NCBI GenBank assembly: GCA_902788505.1
Contig: CADAKH010000003.1
Span: 1-64,000 of the forward strand
DNA length: 64,000 bases
Reading direction: 5' to 3'
Source: Oscillospiraceae bacterium
GTDB lineage: Bacteria > Bacillota > Clostridia > Saccharofermentanales > Saccharofermentanaceae
The position numbers were made by a program, and so were the translations under genes. The notes beneath the pieces were generated by a model. That model had not been told where the DNA came from. It searched no databases and was given only the letters and a program-made list of their open reading frames with translations. Of the stretch, positions 25,566 to 34,070 are shown piece by piece. Numbering within the stretch: position 1 is the first letter of the stretch; the number at the start of each line of letters is the position of its first letter.

Positions 25566-26558
25566 ATGAATAATCTTTCAGCTAGAGAAAAAGGTTTTAT
25601 GTATGTAATCACACTGTTGATTATAGTTGTTCTGGCATATTTCTTCGGAATCAGGACTCTTAACAAAAAGTATGATGAATACAAAGTTGAATTACAGACT
25701 CTTCAGGAAAGAAAAGCTTATCTTGATCAACTTAGAGAAAACAATGCAAGTATGGCAACTGAGATTGAAGTTTTGAAAGCATCATGTTCAGATATTGAAT
25801 TATCATTTATTGATAATCTTGAAACTGAATGTCTCGAACAGTATGTACTCAAAACTTTTGAGACCGCAGGCTGCCCTTTCTTAACAAGTGTTTCATCTAC
25901 TGATATTGGTATGGCATCTGTAAGCTATCCTGACGGAACAAACTGTCCTGATAGCGTAGTATGTATGCAGATTGCAGTAACATATTCCGGAACTGACGGA
26001 TATACCGTTACTCAGTACAACCGTAATCCTGATTTCACACCTGGTTCAAAAACTCCGGTAGCTGAAACTATCGAGTCACTCAGTGAACAGATGGGTCAGG
26101 GCGAATATGCCAAGAGAAAAGGTTATGATGAGTTTTTAACAGCACTTAAAAAGATTAATGCTGAAAACCCGTCTTGTATCAAGGTAAGCGGTATTGTTGC
26201 AGAGGAAGTTAATGGAATTATGACACTTACAGCTACGATTGATTTCTATGGAACTAACCTTAAAAACAGAATCTCTGTTGATGAGAGCCATGCACCTTAT
26301 ACATACTGGTGTGGTGATACAAATGTTGATACTAAGGGCGGCTTTATCGGATTCCCTTATGTATGCGACAATGAGAACAGTCTCTGGTATGGTGTCGTTA
26401 ACATGAACTTTGATCCGAGTGCCCCTAAGCCGTTTGCAGCTTATTGGGCAACAGCATTGTTCCAGCAACAGCTTTCTGATGCAAGTGGTGACATCAAGAC
26501 ACTCATAGGTTTTGAAGCAGAAGAGAATGCTGAACCTACACCTGCTCCGGCAGCATAA
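25566..26558 (+). CDS. pilO: PilO-like alignment protein
   Basis: A 330-residue protein: short basic N-terminus, one membrane helix (about 12-28), a coiled coil (about 32-75) and an exported region with a PilO-like domain (CLEQYVLKTFETAGC onward) and a longer C-terminal part ending TPAPAA. Six cysteines in the exported part (for example in CPDSVVC and YWCGDT) may form disulphides. It is longer than most PilO proteins (about 200 aa). AGGAAATAATAATG start. Position directly after pilN and before the pilin supports the call; sequence conservation is weak. Confidence 0.68.
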   Translation: MNNLSAREKGFMYVITLLIIVVLAYFFGIRTLNKKYDEYKVELQTLQERKAYLDQLRENNASMATEIEVLKASCSDIELSFIDNLETECLEQYVLKTFETAGCPFLTSVSSTDIGMASVSYPDGTNCPDSVVCMQIAVTYSGTDGYTVTQYNRNPDFTPGSKTPVAETIESLSEQMGQGEYAKRKGYDEFLTALKKINAENPSCIKVSGIVAEEVNGIMTLTATIDFYGTNLKNRISVDESHAPYTYWCGDTNVDTKGGFIGFPYVCDNENSLWYGVVNMNFDPSAPKPFAAYWATALFQQQLSDASGDIKTLIGFEAEENAEPTPAPAA

Positions 26559-26600
26559 ATGATAATTGTGGCAAAAAAATGAAAAATTTTGAAAAAAGTG

Positions 26601-26628
26601 TTGCAATTATATTCTGAGTGTGTATAAT
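26601..26628 (+). promoter_or_regulatory. Promoter of the major pilin gene
   Basis: TTGCAA (26601-26606), a 16-bp spacer and consensus TATAAT (26623-26628) lie 40 nt before the pilin ATG in an A-rich stretch. With AGGAGGA before the ATG and a terminator just after the gene, this makes the pilin a strongly expressed single-gene unit. Confidence 0.7.
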
Positions 26629-26668
26629 AAGGCTACAAACTCAAAAACTTAACAGGAGGAATCTAAAC

Positions 26669-26893
26669 ATGAAGAAGATTCAGAAGTCAAAGAAGGGTTT
26701 CACCCTCGTAGAAATGGTACTCGTTATTGCTATCATCGTTATCCTTGCAGCTGTACTCGTTATCGGTATTACTAAGTACATCACAGCAGCTAAGGCAGCT
26801 CAGGCATCACTTTCACAGCACAACTCATCTATCGGTGAAGTTAACAGCGCTATTACTGCTAACACAAACATCAACATGGGTTCAACAATCTAA
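26669..26893 (+). CDS. pilA: Very short major type IV pilin (PilA-like)
   Basis: A 74-residue prepilin. The leader MKKIQKSKKG ends at the prepilin peptidase site KKG-FTLVEM, with Phe at +1 and Glu at +5. The mature form is only 64 residues: the hydrophobic pilin helix (FTLVEMVLVIAIIVILAAVL), an amphipathic extension and a short Asn/Thr/Ser tail. No globular beta domain or disulphide loop is present. The size resembles the helix-only short pilins of Geobacter, but only two aromatic residues (Phe1, Tyr27) remain in the mature chain. AGGAGGA precedes ATG 26669. A longer reading frame from 26618 overlaps the promoter and is rejected. Confidence 0.9.
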   Translation: MKKIQKSKKGFTLVEMVLVIAIIVILAAVLVIGITKYITAAKAAQASLSQHNSSIGEVNSAITANTNINMGSTI

Positions 26894-26915
26894 TCTGATT
26901 GAATTAGCTCTAAGG

Positions 26916-26947
26916 AAAGCGGAGAACATAGTTCTCCGCTTTTTTTA
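26916..26947 (+). terminator. Terminator of the major pilin gene
   Basis: AGCGGAGAAC (26918-26927), loop ATA, GTTCTCCGCT (26931-26940) and a run of seven Ts. A textbook intrinsic terminator 25 nt after the stop codon. Confidence 0.92.
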
Positions 26948-27000
26948 TTCTTTGGTAAAAAATCAATTATAACCAGCTGAGATCCGGATTAGAAATTGTA

Positions 27001-27015
27001 TACAGTCAGACTGTA
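27001..27015. repeat. 15-bp palindrome TACAGTC-A-GACTGTA
   Basis: Perfect 7-bp inverted repeat around one base, about 131 bp before the minor-pilin -35 box. It has the size and symmetry of a dimeric regulator site, but no second copy was noticed. Confidence 0.4.
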
Positions 27016-27100
27016 CTATATTTATTGAAGAGAAATATAAGTCACTTTGAATCTGGATTTTTTGGGGATAAAAGGCATTTTGAAATCGATATTTGTAATT

Positions 27101-27173
27101 TGTTAACAAATTGTGACCATTCTTAACAAATTATTAACTTTCGTGTTGAAATTTACACAAAAGTCAGTATAAT
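27101..27173 (+). promoter_or_regulatory. Promoter and paired TTAACAAA repeats of the minor-pilin operon
   Basis: TTGAAA (27146-27151), a 16-bp spacer and TATAAT (27168-27173). Upstream are TGTTAACAAATT (27101-27112) and TTAACAAATT (27123-27132), with cores exactly 20 bp apart, i.e. on one face of the helix. The second core starts 23 bp before the -35 box. The ten bases TGTTAACAAA are identical to those in the promoter of the PilX-like gene (13517-13526). Confidence 0.65.
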
Positions 27174-27215
27174 AGCATTAGATGAAGTTTTATATTAATT
27201 ATCCGGAGGTAGATT

Positions 27216-27437
27216 ATGCGCAGGTTGTGTAAGAAATATAATATCCGTGCATTTACTTTAGTAGAGATAATACTGGTAGTTGCTATTATTCTAATGCTTG
27301 CCGCGTTTGTTATGACCGGTGTCAGCGATTGGATTGAAACTACAAAAGCTGCCAATAACGGAGTTAATGCTTCAGTTGATGATTTGAACCAGAAAACTAA
27401 CGACAGCGAAGAAAAGCTTAGAAATTACGGTTTTTGA
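27216..27437 (+). CDS. Short pilin-like protein (minor pilin)
   Basis: A 73-residue prepilin: leader MRRLCKKYNIRA, then FTLVEIILVVAIILML. The residue before the cleavage site is Ala instead of the usual Gly; prepilin peptidases can accept Ala. The mature 61 residues consist of the pilin helix and a polar tail rich in Asn, Asp and Lys, with no globular domain. A Cys in the leader (position 5) is unusual. CCGGAGG precedes the ATG. First of three pilin-like genes. Confidence 0.83.
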   Translation: MRRLCKKYNIRAFTLVEIILVVAIILMLAAFVMTGVSDWIETTKAANNGVNASVDDLNQKTNDSEEKLRNYGF

Positions 27438-27448
27438 GGTGATATAAG

Positions 27449-28054
27449 ATGAAAAAGATTAATAAGATCAGAGGCCGTAAAGGTTTTACCCTTGTTGAGA
27501 CAATGCTGGGTGTATTTATTCTGGTTGTTGTTTCAACAATGCTTATCAACGGATTTATTACAACGATGGCATATTCTTTCCAGACTTCGGTTTACAGTAT
27601 GTCCGGATCTACTAATTATAATGCGTGCATGAACAAAGTATCCGGATGGAGCCACTTACAAAATACAGGTTCCACAGGTAGAGAGGTTATGGCTATAAAT
27701 GCCGGATATACTTCAAGCGGTGGTCATAAGACTTTAAATTTCGTTCATGGCGGTAACTCTTTGGAGTCATTATATGTTGCTGAAATATCCAGGAATACTT
27801 TGTCTTTAACTGTACCTACACAGGTTAGATATGAGTCAAATAACTATACTCCTGATGATTCTACTTATAATGCCTATGCTGATAATCATAAGTCATTAGT
27901 TTATTTCCCTGAGTATTGTTCAAATGGAACAGAAGCATCCAAGGGTAAGATAGTTGTTAAATATGATTCTGATACTGGCTTGTATTATTGGGTTGTAGAT
28001 AATGGCAATCCTACTTTGGATGGTGCTACAGTTGTTGGCAGTGGCTTTAATTGA
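27449..28054 (+). CDS. Minor pilin with globular domain
   Basis: A 201-residue prepilin: basic leader ending GRKG, then FTLVETMLGVFILVVVST with Glu at +5. The mature protein has a Ser/Gly/Tyr/Asn-rich globular part of about 150 residues, including a predicted strand-rich end (GKIVVKYDSDTGLYYWVVD). Size and layout fit PilV/PilW or GspI/J-type minor pilins that form the tip. GAGGTGA precedes the ATG, 11 nt after the previous gene. Confidence 0.82.
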   Translation: MKKINKIRGRKGFTLVETMLGVFILVVVSTMLINGFITTMAYSFQTSVYSMSGSTNYNACMNKVSGWSHLQNTGSTGREVMAINAGYTSSGGHKTLNFVHGGNSLESLYVAEISRNTLSLTVPTQVRYESNNYTPDDSTYNAYADNHKSLVYFPEYCSNGTEASKGKIVVKYDSDTGLYYWVVDNGNPTLDGATVVGSGFN

Positions 28055-28078
28055 TAGCAGGTTGCTCCGGAGGTCGAT

Positions 28079-28780
28079 ATGAAAAAGATAAGTAGAAAGA
28101 AAAAAGGTTTTACACTTGTAGAAATGGTATTGGTTTTGGCAATTACCGTTATGCTTGGTGGAATAATAGCCGGAGTTTGTGCAGCTATCTCAAATTCTTT
28201 TATAACTACATACAATATTGATGATTCTGCTGATTATGCCATGCTTTATGCTAAGGGTTTTGAGAATTCTTTTTTAACATATTCACAGGCAACATGGGAA
28301 TCAAAAGCTTATTGGAAGTGGGAAATAGTCAATCCAAGCGGTGCGCCGGGTACAGTTCCTACACTTACTGCATATGCCGGTTCTACAGCAGAGGGCACGG
28401 GTACAACAGCGTATGCTGTATTTGATCCTACAAATTTGATGACGTCACCGCCGTCTTCCAAGTCAAAGTGGGCTATTAGTATGTTCTACAAATACGATCC
28501 CGAGAATTGTTATGTAAATTACAGGATTTTTGTAAAAGACAATTATAGCAACACTAATTATGTTACTAGATATGATGGTGGTTTCTGGCTTCCCAGATTT
28601 GAAGATTGTGCTAAATACGATAATGTTGAAGGAACCAGAACAGTTGAGATTAATGGTGAATCTTTAACTGCCGCAACGCTGAAGAGTGCTAAGTATGGAT
28701 TTACTGATGATGATGTTGCTCAGATTGAGAATGGTATAGACCCAACCTATAAGGATACAATCGTTTTCTATTACGGATAA
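28079..28780 (+). CDS. Minor pilin with globular domain
   Basis: A 233-residue prepilin: leader MKKISRKKKG, then FTLVEMVLVLAITVMLGG. The helix is followed by a 180-residue globular part rich in Tyr, Trp and Asp, ending DPTYKDTIVFYYG. Resembles PilW/GspJ-type minor pilins in length. CCGGAGG precedes ATG 28079, 24 nt after the previous stop. Last gene before a terminator, so 27216-28780 is one operon. Confidence 0.82.
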   Translation: MKKISRKKKGFTLVEMVLVLAITVMLGGIIAGVCAAISNSFITTYNIDDSADYAMLYAKGFENSFLTYSQATWESKAYWKWEIVNPSGAPGTVPTLTAYAGSTAEGTGTTAYAVFDPTNLMTSPPSSKSKWAISMFYKYDPENCYVNYRIFVKDNYSNTNYVTRYDGGFWLPRFEDCAKYDNVEGTRTVEINGESLTAATLKSAKYGFTDDDVAQIENGIDPTYKDTIVFYYG

Positions 28781-28803
28781 TTCATAATCAGGTCAGTATT
28801 TCA

Positions 28804-28834
28804 AAGGGGTGTTGCTTAGCAATGCCCCTTTTTG
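28804..28834 (+). terminator. Terminator of the minor-pilin operon
   Basis: AGGGGTGTTGC (28805-28815), loop TTA, GCAATGCCCCT (28819-28829), with two G-U wobbles in RNA and TTTTT at the end. Confidence 0.85.
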
Positions 28835-28924
28835 TGTAATAATATTCAGAGTATGAATGAAATATCAGGTTGAATAAGAACCTGTTATTTTGTTAGAATT
28901 TCGAAAAACAAAAGGAATGAAAAT

Positions 28925-29752
28925 ATGAATATAAAAGTTGGACTGGATATCGGCGGCAGCACGACCAAGATCGTGGGAATGAAGGATGGCGAGATAATTG
29001 CCAGAGATATTGTGAAGGCGGCAGATCCCGTCACCTCTGCATTCGGCGCAGTAGGAAAACTCATAAATGATCATGCCCTTTCCATTAATGATATCGAACA
29101 GATCAATATAACAGGTGTCGGAGCAGGATTCCCGCAAGGACCTATATTGGGGATAAAGACTGTAATCGTAGAAGAATTCATAGCTACAGGTTTAGGTGGA
29201 TTATATCTTTCAGGACTGGAACATGCTGTTGTTGTCAGCATGGGTACCGGAACTGCATATTTGGAAGCTAAGAAGGATTCAGTCAGACATATAATCGGTT
29301 CAGGTGTCGGAGGAGGAACTCTTGTAGGCTTAGGCTTAGCATTGACCGGTACATCGGACGCTGTAAAACTGTCAGATATGGCAACAACTGGCGATGTATT
29401 AAAATGCGATCTTACTATCGGCGATATCACGAGAAATGGCGTAACCGGGCTTCCTATGAATGTTACAGCTTCCAACTTCGGTAAAGCTGCAGATGATCTG
29501 TCAAGAGAAGATAAGATGGCCGGTGTGTTTAACCTTGTATATCAGGCTGTCGGTACAGTTGCTGTTATGGCATCCAGACAATGTAATTTAAAAGATATTG
29601 TTTTTACAGGTCAGCTGACAGATCTTAAGGAATGCCAGCAGTATCTCATTCCTTTTGAAGGTCTTTATGGAGTAAATATGATCGTTCCTGAAGATGCAGT
29701 ATTTGCGACTGCTTTAGGAAGCTGTCTGGCAGAAGGGCAGGAGAATAAGTGA
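28925..29752 (+). CDS. coaW: Type II pantothenate kinase
   Basis: Phosphorylates pantothenate, the first step of coenzyme A synthesis. A 275-residue actin-like ATPase fold: phosphate loop LDIGGSTTKIVG, the second strand region VVVSMGTGTAYL and the glycine-rich IGSGVGGGTLVGLG, which are typical of eukaryote-like type II PanK (CoaW). Type II enzymes are usually insensitive to CoA feedback. AAAGGAATG precedes the ATG. The next gene starts inside this stop codon. Confidence 0.92.
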   Translation: MNIKVGLDIGGSTTKIVGMKDGEIIARDIVKAADPVTSAFGAVGKLINDHALSINDIEQINITGVGAGFPQGPILGIKTVIVEEFIATGLGGLYLSGLEHAVVVSMGTGTAYLEAKKDSVRHIIGSGVGGGTLVGLGLALTGTSDAVKLSDMATTGDVLKCDLTIGDITRNGVTGLPMNVTASNFGKAADDLSREDKMAGVFNLVYQAVGTVAVMASRQCNLKDIVFTGQLTDLKECQQYLIPFEGLYGVNMIVPEDAVFATALGSCLAEGQENK

Positions 29753-30537
29753 GCGCTAAAAAGAGCCTGGCAAAAGAACGCGCATGGGAGCTTGATTTCT
29801 TAAGAGGAATAGCTCTTATCATGATGCTCTTCATGCATATGTCATGGGATGTCAGATATGAATTCGGGGCAGATATTTTCTCTTATCTTGAAGAAGGATG
29901 GTTCTGGTCTTTCGTTCATCCTGTAATCGTTGTTCTTTTTGTAAGTGTATCGGGAATGTGCTGTACGCTATCACGCAATAATGTGAAAAGAGGTTTTAAG
30001 CTTTTGGGCGCAGCATTGTTACTGACACTTGTAACATTTCTTATCACTAAATTTGCCGGTATAGAATGCCTGATCATATTTAATGTTCTTGCAGTTCTTA
30101 CCTGTGGTGTTTTTTTATATGTATTGATCTCATATATTGAGAGAAAGACTCATGCAAATGCGAATGCCGTAAATGTAATAATGGGTCTTATAGGCCTTTA
30201 TATTGTTATCTGTGGCTGCAATATAAGTGAAATGGATTATTCGACAGATAATCTTTTATTTCTTCCAATAGGTTTTGAGATATCAGGTTCTCCCTGGATG
30301 GCAGATTATATGCCGCTTTTCCCTTGGCTTGGTGTATTTCTTATCGGTTGTGTGATAGGTAGGATCTGCTACAAGGATAAAAAGACTATATTCCCCGGCA
30401 GAGGAAAGGTGATGGCTGCAATTGCCAGACCTGTTGAGTTTATCGGAAGACACTCGCTTATTATCTATCTGGCACATCAGCCTCTTGTATATGCGGTCTT
30501 ATTCGTGATATTCCTTTTAATTAATAATATACGATGA
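29749..30537 (+). CDS. DUF1624-type (heparan-alpha-glucosaminide N-acetyltransferase-like) membrane protein
   Basis: A 262-residue protein with about seven membrane helices. The start RAWELDFLRGIALIMMLFMH matches the DUF1624/acyltransferase_3-like pattern (E-x-D-x-x-R-G and a histidine in helix 1). LFVSVSGMCCTLSR and HSLIIYLAHQPLVY also fit. Family members transfer acyl groups across membranes to sugars; the substrate here is unknown. It starts at GTG 29749, overlapping the coaW stop, and its stop overlaps the ATG of the next gene. Confidence 0.85.
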   Translation: MSAKKSLAKERAWELDFLRGIALIMMLFMHMSWDVRYEFGADIFSYLEEGWFWSFVHPVIVVLFVSVSGMCCTLSRNNVKRGFKLLGAALLLTLVTFLITKFAGIECLIIFNVLAVLTCGVFLYVLISYIERKTHANANAVNVIMGLIGLYIVICGCNISEMDYSTDNLLFLPIGFEISGSPWMADYMPLFPWLGVFLIGCVIGRICYKDKKTIFPGRGKVMAAIARPVEFIGRHSLIIYLAHQPLVYAVLFVIFLLINNIR

Positions 30538-31721
30538 AGATCCAAAATAAAGGAAAGAGAAGAATTGCCATAAGGATTGCAACGGCCTTGACGCTGCCTG
30601 TTCTTTGCTTTTTCGCCGTGTTTGCCAATTCTTTTGTTCCAAGAAATGTTGCCGACTATTACTGCACAAATATCTTTCCTTATATTTCAAAACCAATGCA
30701 GAGCATTAATATGTTTTTCCAGTACTCTTTGACGGAAAACATAGTTGTCTGTATAACACCTTTACTTGTTATAGGACTGATCATTTGGTCTGTTATTCTG
30801 GTTAAAAAGTTCCTTGGCAATGGTGCACTTTCATACCTTTATAAATCATTCAGGAATCTGTTGATAATTGTTCTTATCGGAGCAGTTATCTTTCAGGCTA
30901 TGCACGGTTTTAATTACAAGCGCACACATGTGTATAAAGCACTTGATATGACGGAAGAAGAACTGTCATATGAGGATTACTGTAATGCACTCAGATGGGC
31001 TTACATAGGGATGATCGAGGCGAGGAGCCACCTGGGTGAAGACTATAACGGTGTTGCTCATATGCAGGAAAGTTTTGAGAACTCAGCCACATATGCTTGT
31101 TCGCTTATTGATGCATTCAGCGAGAAATACGATGTGCCTTTAAGTAAGAATTATGTCCGTGCAAAGCCGGTATCTATGAGCCATTACTGGAGCTATACAC
31201 ATATCGTGGGAATGTATGATCCTTTCCTGGATGAAGTAAACGTTAATACCGATTATATGAGCATTATTGAATTCCCCGTTACACTGTGTCATGAACTCTG
31301 TCATGCAAAAGGATATGCAAGTGAGACTGATTGCAACACTCTGGCTATACTTGCCTGCTGCTCATCTTCAAGGGCAGACTTCAGATATGCAGGTTACTAT
31401 GAGATCTTTTGGAATCTCTATCATGTTGCTGACGAGATAGCCGAAGCTACGGGAGAGGTTGTTCCGCAGTATCCGGCAACAGCTGAGATGGATCCGGTGT
31501 ACAGGGATATGCGGGCATCTGTAATCTATTGGAGACAGATAGACAACGAAGTTGACCAGATCAAACAAAAGCTTGGAATTGATATTGCTGAGACAAGTGA
31601 CATGGTTAATGATACCTTCTTAAAGACGAATGGTGAGTCAGGCGTGGAATCTTATAATGTTCCTGACAGTGTTTATGTAAGGTTCTATATGACATATGTT
31701 GAGGGCGAGTTGGATGCTTGA
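30534..31721 (+). CDS. DUF3810-type membrane protein with HExxH motif
   Basis: A 395-residue protein with three N-terminal membrane helices (about 10-30, 62-85, 100-125) and an exported or cytoplasmic catalytic-looking domain. The motif LCHELCHAKGYASE contains HELCH, the zinc-metallopeptidase signature, and a downstream acidic helix. This matches the DUF3810 family. Peptidase activity is inferred from the motif only. The ATG overlaps the upstream TGA. The end overlaps the hemZ start by 8 nt. Confidence 0.8.
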   Translation: MKIQNKGKRRIAIRIATALTLPVLCFFAVFANSFVPRNVADYYCTNIFPYISKPMQSINMFFQYSLTENIVVCITPLLVIGLIIWSVILVKKFLGNGALSYLYKSFRNLLIIVLIGAVIFQAMHGFNYKRTHVYKALDMTEEELSYEDYCNALRWAYIGMIEARSHLGEDYNGVAHMQESFENSATYACSLIDAFSEKYDVPLSKNYVRAKPVSMSHYWSYTHIVGMYDPFLDEVNVNTDYMSIIEFPVTLCHELCHAKGYASETDCNTLAILACCSSSRADFRYAGYYEIFWNLYHVADEIAEATGEVVPQYPATAEMDPVYRDMRASVIYWRQIDNEVDQIKQKLGIDIAETSDMVNDTFLKTNGESGVESYNVPDSVYVRFYMTYVEGELDA

Positions 31722-33129
31722 AGTCATACTTAAAGGTCACGATAAATTTTACGGAGTGTCTGATGTTGTCAGGATGTTCTGTGGTGTCCCTGAAGAACTG
31801 AAGGACGAAGGAAAGGTCATTGCGCCTGAAGGTCCGGATGTCAGACTTATTAATGAGCTTTTTGCTGACGGAAGATCTGTTACATATTCGGATAATAAGG
31901 AATATGAATATAAGGGAGAGCTTTTAGAGCCCGGACGTGAGATCAAGAGATCGCTCTATATGGCCTTGTCTGATATCACATCGAAAAACATGCCATGGGG
32001 CTGTCTTACCGGAATAAGACCCACACTTGTAGCATGGGAAGAAGACAGCGCCGAAGATCTCGTGACAAAGTATTTTGTAAGAACTGATAAGGCAAAACTT
32101 GCATATGAGACTTCAAGAGAAGAACAAAGGTTATTATCCAAAGTACCTGAGAACAGTCTTGGAGTTTATGTCGGAGTGCCTTTCTGTCCTTCAAGATGCG
32201 AATACTGTTCATTCATTTCATCTGATATTTCCTGTCACATGGACAGGCTGGTTAATTACGAAGCAGCTCTCGAGCGCGAGATAAAGCTGGTGGCACCTTC
32301 GATAGACAGACCGCTTTCTTCGTTATATGTCGGAGGCGGTACGCCTACGGTTTTCGAAGAGAAGGAATTTGCTGCACTTCTTGATGCAATCTATTCAAAT
32401 CTTATGATCACACCTGATTGTGAAGTGACTGTTGAAGCAGGAAGACCAGATACGATCACCAAGGAAAAACTTGAAGCGATGAGAGATCATGGTATCACCA
32501 GGATATGCATCAATCCGCAGACGATGAAGTCAGAGACGCTTTTAAGACTCGGAAGAAAACATACTGCAGAAGATACTGTCAGGGTATTTAGGCAGGCGTG
32601 TGATATGGGATTTGATCTGATAAACATGGATCTTATTGCAGGGCTTCCTTATGAGAATGCCGAAGAACATGTTAATTCGACTAAGAGACTGATCGAACTT
32701 GCTCCTGCAAACATTACGGTCCATACTCTATATAAGAAGAGAAGAGCTGCCATGAGCCGCGAGAAAGTAATGGACTATGAAAAGAGCAGGGGAGAATTAG
32801 ACTTGTGCGTGGCAGAAAGCTACGATCTTTTGCAGGAGGCAGGATACAGACCGTATTATATGTACCGCCAGAAAGACACGGGTCACGGACTTGAGAATAC
32901 AGGTTTTGCAAAAGGCAATACGGGAAGCATCTATAATGTTGCCATGATGAGCGACTGCAGGGACGTGCTGTCCTTCGGTGCAGGCGGAATGAGCAAGAGA
33001 TGCTTTAAGCAGGAAGGTGAACTCTATAAGCACAGGGTGGAGAGATGTCCCACCATTAAGGATGCTTTGACTTATATTGAGAGAGTAGACGAGATGGCCG
33101 AAAAGAAGATCGAATTCTTTTCGATATGA
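31714..33129 (+). CDS. hemZ: Radical SAM coproporphyrinogen dehydrogenase-like protein HemZ
   Basis: A 471-residue radical SAM enzyme of the HemN/HemZ group. The N-terminal 150 residues are a separate domain typical of HemZ. The cluster motif CPSRCEYCSF (CxxxCxxC) sits near residue 165, followed by YVGGGTPTVF (SAM-binding) and INPQTMKSETLLRLGRKHT. HemZ is associated with anaerobic oxidation of coproporphyrinogen III, though some clostridial members lack the rest of the haem pathway and may do something else. I chose ATG 31714 (GAGGG 10 nt upstream) over an ATG at 31696. Confidence 0.88.
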   Translation: MLEVILKGHDKFYGVSDVVRMFCGVPEELKDEGKVIAPEGPDVRLINELFADGRSVTYSDNKEYEYKGELLEPGREIKRSLYMALSDITSKNMPWGCLTGIRPTLVAWEEDSAEDLVTKYFVRTDKAKLAYETSREEQRLLSKVPENSLGVYVGVPFCPSRCEYCSFISSDISCHMDRLVNYEAALEREIKLVAPSIDRPLSSLYVGGGTPTVFEEKEFAALLDAIYSNLMITPDCEVTVEAGRPDTITKEKLEAMRDHGITRICINPQTMKSETLLRLGRKHTAEDTVRVFRQACDMGFDLINMDLIAGLPYENAEEHVNSTKRLIELAPANITVHTLYKKRRAAMSREKVMDYEKSRGELDLCVAESYDLLQEAGYRPYYMYRQKDTGHGLENTGFAKGNTGSIYNVAMMSDCRDVLSFGAGGMSKRCFKQEGELYKHRVERCPTIKDALTYIERVDEMAEKKIEFFSI

Positions 33130-33147
33130 TGACAAGGAGAGATCTGT

Positions 33148-34020
33148 ATGGGAAAAACAGTCAAACTCAAAGTCATGGGACTTTTGTATCTGGTCGTCGT
33201 ATTATTCGGCGTTGCCATTGCATTATTCTTTCACAGGTTATTCAGATACAACCTTCTTATCGCGTTTGCTGTCGTTCTGGTGGCAGCGCTTCCGGTAACT
33301 TATGTAGTGTTCAAGATCATGATAAGCAAAGAAAAGAACAAGCCTTACGGCAAGGTCTATTCTGAGTTTAGAAAAGAATTATTTACGAATGGTTATACGG
33401 AGAAGTTTTTCGAGCTTTCCAATCAGGCGATAAATGCATATAAAAACGGAGAGAAGATAGATCAGGTATATCTCAGGGAATTTGTTCTATTTACGGTTGA
33501 TTACTATAACGCGTTGGGAAAATACGATAAGTCACTTGAGCTTATCAGGCTGCTTGACGAAAACAGCTTTACCGCCAAGAGCACCATTTATATCGATCAT
33601 GGGTTGTCTGCTTTGACTTACTATGGCAGCCTTATGGAAATCTGCCGCGGCTTAAATGATAAAGGCAGTGCAATATATCTTTTAGAGCGCGCCAAGCCCA
33701 TTATGGATATGAATCACAAGCATGAGGTATTTAATATGTACGTAGATAATATCTACTATATTTATTACATGCTCATCGAAAACTACGAACGCGCCGGAGA
33801 GTATGCTGATAAGCTTGCATCGTATACTTCACCTGACTCTGCCAGATTCTTTACCAGATATATTGTCGAAGCCGAGTATAAACTTCACCAGGGTAAAAGA
33901 CAGGAAGCGATCGAGGCATATAAAAAGATGAAATCGATCATCGAGGGTGAACAAAAGAAAATATACGAATTCTATTATTCGGTGTATGCAGATCGATTAG
34001 GAATCAAGTCGGAACTGTAA
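33148..34020 (+). CDS. Membrane protein with TPR-like helical domain
   Basis: A 290-residue protein with two closely spaced N-terminal membrane helices (about 10-30 and 33-55), then about 230 residues of paired amphipathic helices (NALGKYDKSLELIRLLDE, NYERAGEYADKLASY, GKRQEAIEAYKKMKS) in TPR style. The helical part is probably cytoplasmic and binds a protein partner. AAGGAGAG precedes the ATG, 18 nt after hemZ, so it ends the coaW-hemZ operon. I do not recognise a named family. Confidence 0.7.
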   Translation: MGKTVKLKVMGLLYLVVVLFGVAIALFFHRLFRYNLLIAFAVVLVAALPVTYVVFKIMISKEKNKPYGKVYSEFRKELFTNGYTEKFFELSNQAINAYKNGEKIDQVYLREFVLFTVDYYNALGKYDKSLELIRLLDENSFTAKSTIYIDHGLSALTYYGSLMEICRGLNDKGSAIYLLERAKPIMDMNHKHEVFNMYVDNIYYIYYMLIENYERAGEYADKLASYTSPDSARFFTRYIVEAEYKLHQGKRQEAIEAYKKMKSIIEGEQKKIYEFYYSVYADRLGIKSEL

Positions 34021-34030
34021 CATAGAATGA

Positions 34031-34062
34031 AAAAACGATCGGTCATAAAGCCGATCGTTTTT
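34031..34062 (+). terminator. Terminator after the TPR-like membrane protein
   Basis: AAAACGATCGG (34032-34042), 8-nt loop, CCGATCGTTTTT (34051-34062). The T-run is part of the stem end. The run of As on the other side would also allow it to act on minus-strand transcription leaving the tRNA gene. Confidence 0.85.
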
Positions 34063-34070
34063 CGTTCTGG

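Larger units (their letters stand above)
26948..27215 (+). other. Noncoding interval between the major pilin and the minor-pilin operon
   Basis: Together with the terminator this is the only stretch over 300 nt without a gene (26894-27215). It holds a perfect short palindrome (27001-27015), two TTAACAAATT repeats and a promoter near its 3' end. I see no convincing small gene. The AT-rich middle part (27016-27100) shows nothing I can name. Confidence 0.6.

Noticed and set aside
19397..26558. Type II secretion system
   Set aside because: A PilT retraction ATPase and PilM-N-O set are present and no secretin or GspK-type genes are seen; a type IV pilus explains the genes better.
26669..26893. 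Conductive (e-pilus) pilin
   Set aside because: Size fits, but only two aromatic residues are in the mature chain, whereas conductive pilins are aromatic-rich.
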